Positions 61,646 through 64,000 of a DNA stretch of 64,000 bases are shown here, piece by piece. Under the pieces are notes generated by a model, which worked only from the letters and a program-made list of their open reading frames with translations, did no database searches and was not told where the DNA came from. Source of the stretch: Paenibacillus durus ATCC 35681 (GTDB lineage Bacteria > Bacillota > Bacilli > Paenibacillales > Paenibacillaceae); assembly GCF_000993825.1 (NCBI RefSeq), contig NZ_CP011114.1:1612001-1676000 (forward strand), read 5' to 3'. How positions within the stretch are numbered: position 1 is the stretch's first letter; each line of letters begins with the position of its first letter. Made by a program: the position numbers and the translations under genes.

Positions 61646-63457
61646 ATGGATGTGACTGCTGCAATGAATAAAATTAGTGTATTTCTGAAGCCCTACCGGA
61701 AACAGCTCATTATCGGCCCGATTTTCAAGCTGCTGGAGGCGATCCTCGAACTGCTGCTGCCGACCATCGTCGCGCTGATGGTAAACAGAGGTATTGGATT
61801 GCATGACTCCACTTACGTGTACCGGATGGGAGGACTGATGCTGCTGATGTCCATCCTTGGCTTCGCCTGCTCCATGGTATGCCAGTATTCGGCGTCCCGG
61901 GCGTCCCAGGGATTCGGGACCAGGCTGCGAAATGCGATGTTCCGGCATATTTCTTCACTGTCGTATGCGGAGCTTGACCGGTTCGGCACGCCTTCGCTGA
62001 TCAATCGGATTACCAATGACGTGAATCAGCTGCAGCTGGCGGTTGCCATGCTGATCCGGCTTGTCATCCGTGCGCCGTTTATCGCTATTGGAGCGATCAT
62101 CATGGCCATGATTCTCGATTTTCGCTTGTCGCTTGTGCTGCTGGCGGCCGCGCCGGTCTTTGCTGTACTGCTGTATTGGATCATTTCGCGTTCATCGCCG
62201 CTGTACCGCAAGTACCAGCAGAAGCTGGACTCAATCGCCCAGGTGCTGAGCGAGAATCTGTCCGGCATCCGGGTCATCCGCGCTTTCGCCAAGCGGCGCA
62301 AGGAAAGGGAACGCTTCGGCGCCGCCGCAGACGATGTGACGGCGACGGCTCTGCATGTCGGCCGGATTTCCGCTCTGCTCAGCCCATTGACCTCATTGGT
62401 GGTCAATGCGGCCATCCTCGCGATTCTATGGGCGGGAGGCATTCACATTAATGCGGGCCGGCTTTCGCAAGGGGAAATCATTGCTTTTATCAACTATGTT
62501 ACCCAAATTTTGCTGGCGCTGATCGTTACCTCGAATTTGGTGATTATCTTCACCAAAGCCAATTCGTCACTCTCCAGAGTAAACGAAGTGCTGGCGGTTT
62601 CAAGTTCGGTTGCGGAGCCGGAGCATCCGGTCATTTCACCGTTAGCCGAAACCCGAGAGTTTCTTGCCATGCAAGCAGGGCGAACCGATGGTTCCGAACC
62701 GGCCGTTCAGGTTCCCGCCATTGAGTTCGACCATGTTTCTTTCGGATACAGCAAGGCCGGAGAGCTTGCGCTGGACGACATTTCCGTGAAGATCTGGCGG
62801 GGCGAGACCGTAGGTCTGATCGGCGGCACAGGCTCAGGCAAATCGACATTCGTCAATTTGATCCCCCGCTTCTATGACGCCTTCTCGGGCGAGGTGCGGG
62901 TGGACGGAGTGAACGTCAAGGATTATCCGCTTCTCCGGCTCAGAGAATCCATCGGCATCGTCCCGCAGAAGGCGGTGCTCTTTACGGGCACGATCGCCGA
63001 TAATATCCGCTGGGGGAAGACGGAGGCGACCGAAGACGAAATCCGCGCAGCGGCGGCTGTCGCGCAGGCGGAGGAGTTCATTTCCAAGCTGCCCGAAGGG
63101 CTTAATACGGAAGTTTCCCGCGGCGGATTGAACCTTTCCGGCGGGCAGAAGCAGCGGCTCACTATCGCGCGGGCGGTGGTCGGCCGTCCGGACATTCTGA
63201 TTCTGGACGATTCCTCCAGTGCGCTCGATTTCGCCACCGATGCGGCGCTGCGCCGCGAGCTGAAAGAGAGCCGCGCCGGGATGACGACGCTTGTCGTCTC
63301 CCAGCGGGTCGGCACCGTCCGGCAGGCCGACAGAATTATCGTGTTCGAAGACGGCCGGATTGCCGGAGTCGGCCGGCATGAGGATTTACTGCACAGCTGC
63401 GAGGTATACCGTGAAATCTGCAACTCCCAGCTGTCAAGCGAGGAGGCGGCTTTATGA
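61646..63457 (+). CDS. Heterodimeric ABC exporter, subunit 1
   Basis: The 603-residue product (ATG 61646 or in-frame ATG 61664; neither has a strong site) has six membrane helices and a nucleotide-binding domain with Walker A GGTGSGKST, signature LSGGQKQR and Walker B ILILDDSSSALD. The residue after the Walker B Asp is Asp where a catalytic Glu is usual, as in the degenerate-site subunit of BmrCD- or TM287/288-type heterodimers. It overlaps the next gene by 4 bases, which encodes its partner. The likely substrate is a drug or lipid. Confidence 0.9.
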   Translation: MDVTAAMNKISVFLKPYRKQLIIGPIFKLLEAILELLLPTIVALMVNRGIGLHDSTYVYRMGGLMLLMSILGFACSMVCQYSASRASQGFGTRLRNAMFRHISSLSYAELDRFGTPSLINRITNDVNQLQLAVAMLIRLVIRAPFIAIGAIIMAMILDFRLSLVLLAAAPVFAVLLYWIISRSSPLYRKYQQKLDSIAQVLSENLSGIRVIRAFAKRRKERERFGAAADDVTATALHVGRISALLSPLTSLVVNAAILAILWAGGIHINAGRLSQGEIIAFINYVTQILLALIVTSNLVIIFTKANSSLSRVNEVLAVSSSVAEPEHPVISPLAETREFLAMQAGRTDGSEPAVQVPAIEFDHVSFGYSKAGELALDDISVKIWRGETVGLIGGTGSGKSTFVNLIPRFYDAFSGEVRVDGVNVKDYPLLRLRESIGIVPQKAVLFTGTIADNIRWGKTEATEDEIRAAAAVAQAEEFISKLPEGLNTEVSRGGLNLSGGQKQRLTIARAVVGRPDILILDDSSSALDFATDAALRRELKESRAGMTTLVVSQRVGTVRQADRIIVFEDGRIAGVGRHEDLLHSCEVYREICNSQLSSEEAAL

Positions 63458-64000
63458 GCGGCAAACAGGTTTGGAAAAGATTGATCATCTATACCGCGCA
63501 GTTTAGAACCCCCGCCATTCTGGCGGTGCTCTGCGCCATCCTTAGCGTGGCGGCCAGCCTGATCGGGCCGCTGCTGATCGCCCGGGCGGTCGACTATATG
63601 ATGGGACCCGGGAAAGTGGATTTTGACGCGCTGCTAAGGATCATCCTAGAATTGGCGGTTGTATTTCTTGCCGGAAGCCTGTGCGGCTGGCTGCTGACCT
63701 ACCTCACAAACCGGATCGCCTATCACACGGTAAACCGCATGCGGAATGATCTGTTCGACAAGCTGAACGTCCTGCCGCTGAAGTTCCATGACAATCACCC
63801 GCAGGGCGATCTGATCAGCCGGTTCGTGAACGACATGGACGCCGTATCGGACGGTCTGCTCCAAGGCTTTCAGACTCTGCTTACCGGCGTCGTTACGATC
63901 GTCGGCGCGATTGGACTGATGCTATATATCAGCCCGCTCATGACCGTGGTCGTGCTGCTGTCCGCGCCCGCTTCGTACTATATGGCCCGCTTCATTACGA
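63454..64000 (+). CDS. Heterodimeric ABC exporter, subunit 2 (partial, runs off right edge)
   Basis: ATG 63454 overlaps the stop of subunit 1 (ATGA). The visible 182 residues form the first membrane helices (TPAILAVLCAILSVAASLIGPLLIARAVDYMM, LAVVFLAGSLCGWLLTYLTNRIAYHTVNRMRNDLFDKLNVLPLKFHD) and the coupling motif GDLISRFVNDMDAVSDG. The nucleotide-binding domain is beyond the window. It should carry the canonical catalytic Glu if the pair is a standard heterodimer. Confidence 0.9.
   Translation, partial: MSGKQVWKRLIIYTAQFRTPAILAVLCAILSVAASLIGPLLIARAVDYMMGPGKVDFDALLRIILELAVVFLAGSLCGWLLTYLTNRIAYHTVNRMRNDLFDKLNVLPLKFHDNHPQGDLISRFVNDMDAVSDGLLQGFQTLLTGVVTIVGAIGLMLYISPLMTVVVLLSAPASYYMARFIT

Overview
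The window looks like a Paenibacillus-type Bacillota chromosome. Evidence is seen directly or by family knowledge: strong GGAGG-type ribosome sites, a T-box leader before trpS, an Amj-type lipid II flippase, a small type I signal peptidase, CWB2-type and other lipoproteins, and a kipI/pxpBCA 5-oxoprolinase operon. Housekeeping stretches are GC-rich; the 3-29 kb stretch is visibly AT-richer and carries the accessory material. No rRNA, tRNA or CRISPR array was seen.

Layout. 1-2.9 kb: a truncated ABC exporter and its MarR regulator (minus strand), then a CWB2 lipoprotein and a Met-rich exported peptide. 2.9-11.3 kb: decayed fragments, then five tandem plus-strand genes that share one plan: signal peptide, a single YD (RHS-type) hairpin of about 35 residues, then repeated beta-sandwich or lectin-like domains, different for each gene (GBS-Bsp-like twice, an unrecognised 150-residue repeat, ricin-B type, F5/8 type C). 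The last two are broken by stop codons and a frameshift. 11.3-17.4 kb: a 1841-residue secreted RHS protein ending in a GH24-lysozyme-like toxin tip, followed by a lipoprotein that is probably its immunity protein. 17.5-29 kb: a graveyard of displaced toxin tips and immunity genes (tips 2, 3 and 4). Tips 2 and 3 are each preceded by a repeated unit made of an HTH gene, (in one copy) a gene II-like Rep, an XRE repressor and a serine recombinase, and in both copies an IS110 transposase with a candidate bridge RNA upstream. Both IS110 right ends abut the same rhs core codon, so tips 2 and 3 are promoterless silent cassettes.

29-37 kb: an EamA exporter and a GntR-controlled uronate/sugar-acid cluster (IolB/KduI-like isomerase, two YhcH/YiaL proteins, an MFS carrier, a KduD-like SDR and a 2-hydroxyacid dehydrogenase). 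37-42 kb: a two-component system, whose promoter shares a 16-bp motif with the CWB2 lipoprotein gene, then pxpB-pxpC-pxpA. 42-49 kb: mostly single genes (spermidine-synthase-like, CmpB-like membrane protein, amj, SDR, DUF4265-like, sip, T-box and trpS). 49-56.5 kb: a second EamA protein, a YhdH-type oxidoreductase beside a deleted TetR gene, a lipoprotein, an SgrR-like regulator, a DUF4173-like membrane protein and cysK. 56.6-58.6 kb: an IS1182-type insertion sequence. 58.6-64 kb: nadE, a LysR regulator, and a divergent heterodimeric ABC exporter whose second half runs off the window.

The most interesting part is 3.4-29 kb. One reading, which is inference, is a modular cell-surface weapon: an RHS core with a swappable toxic tip, a set of small YD-tagged binding proteins encoded just upstream, and an IS110-containing unit that marks the tip junction.
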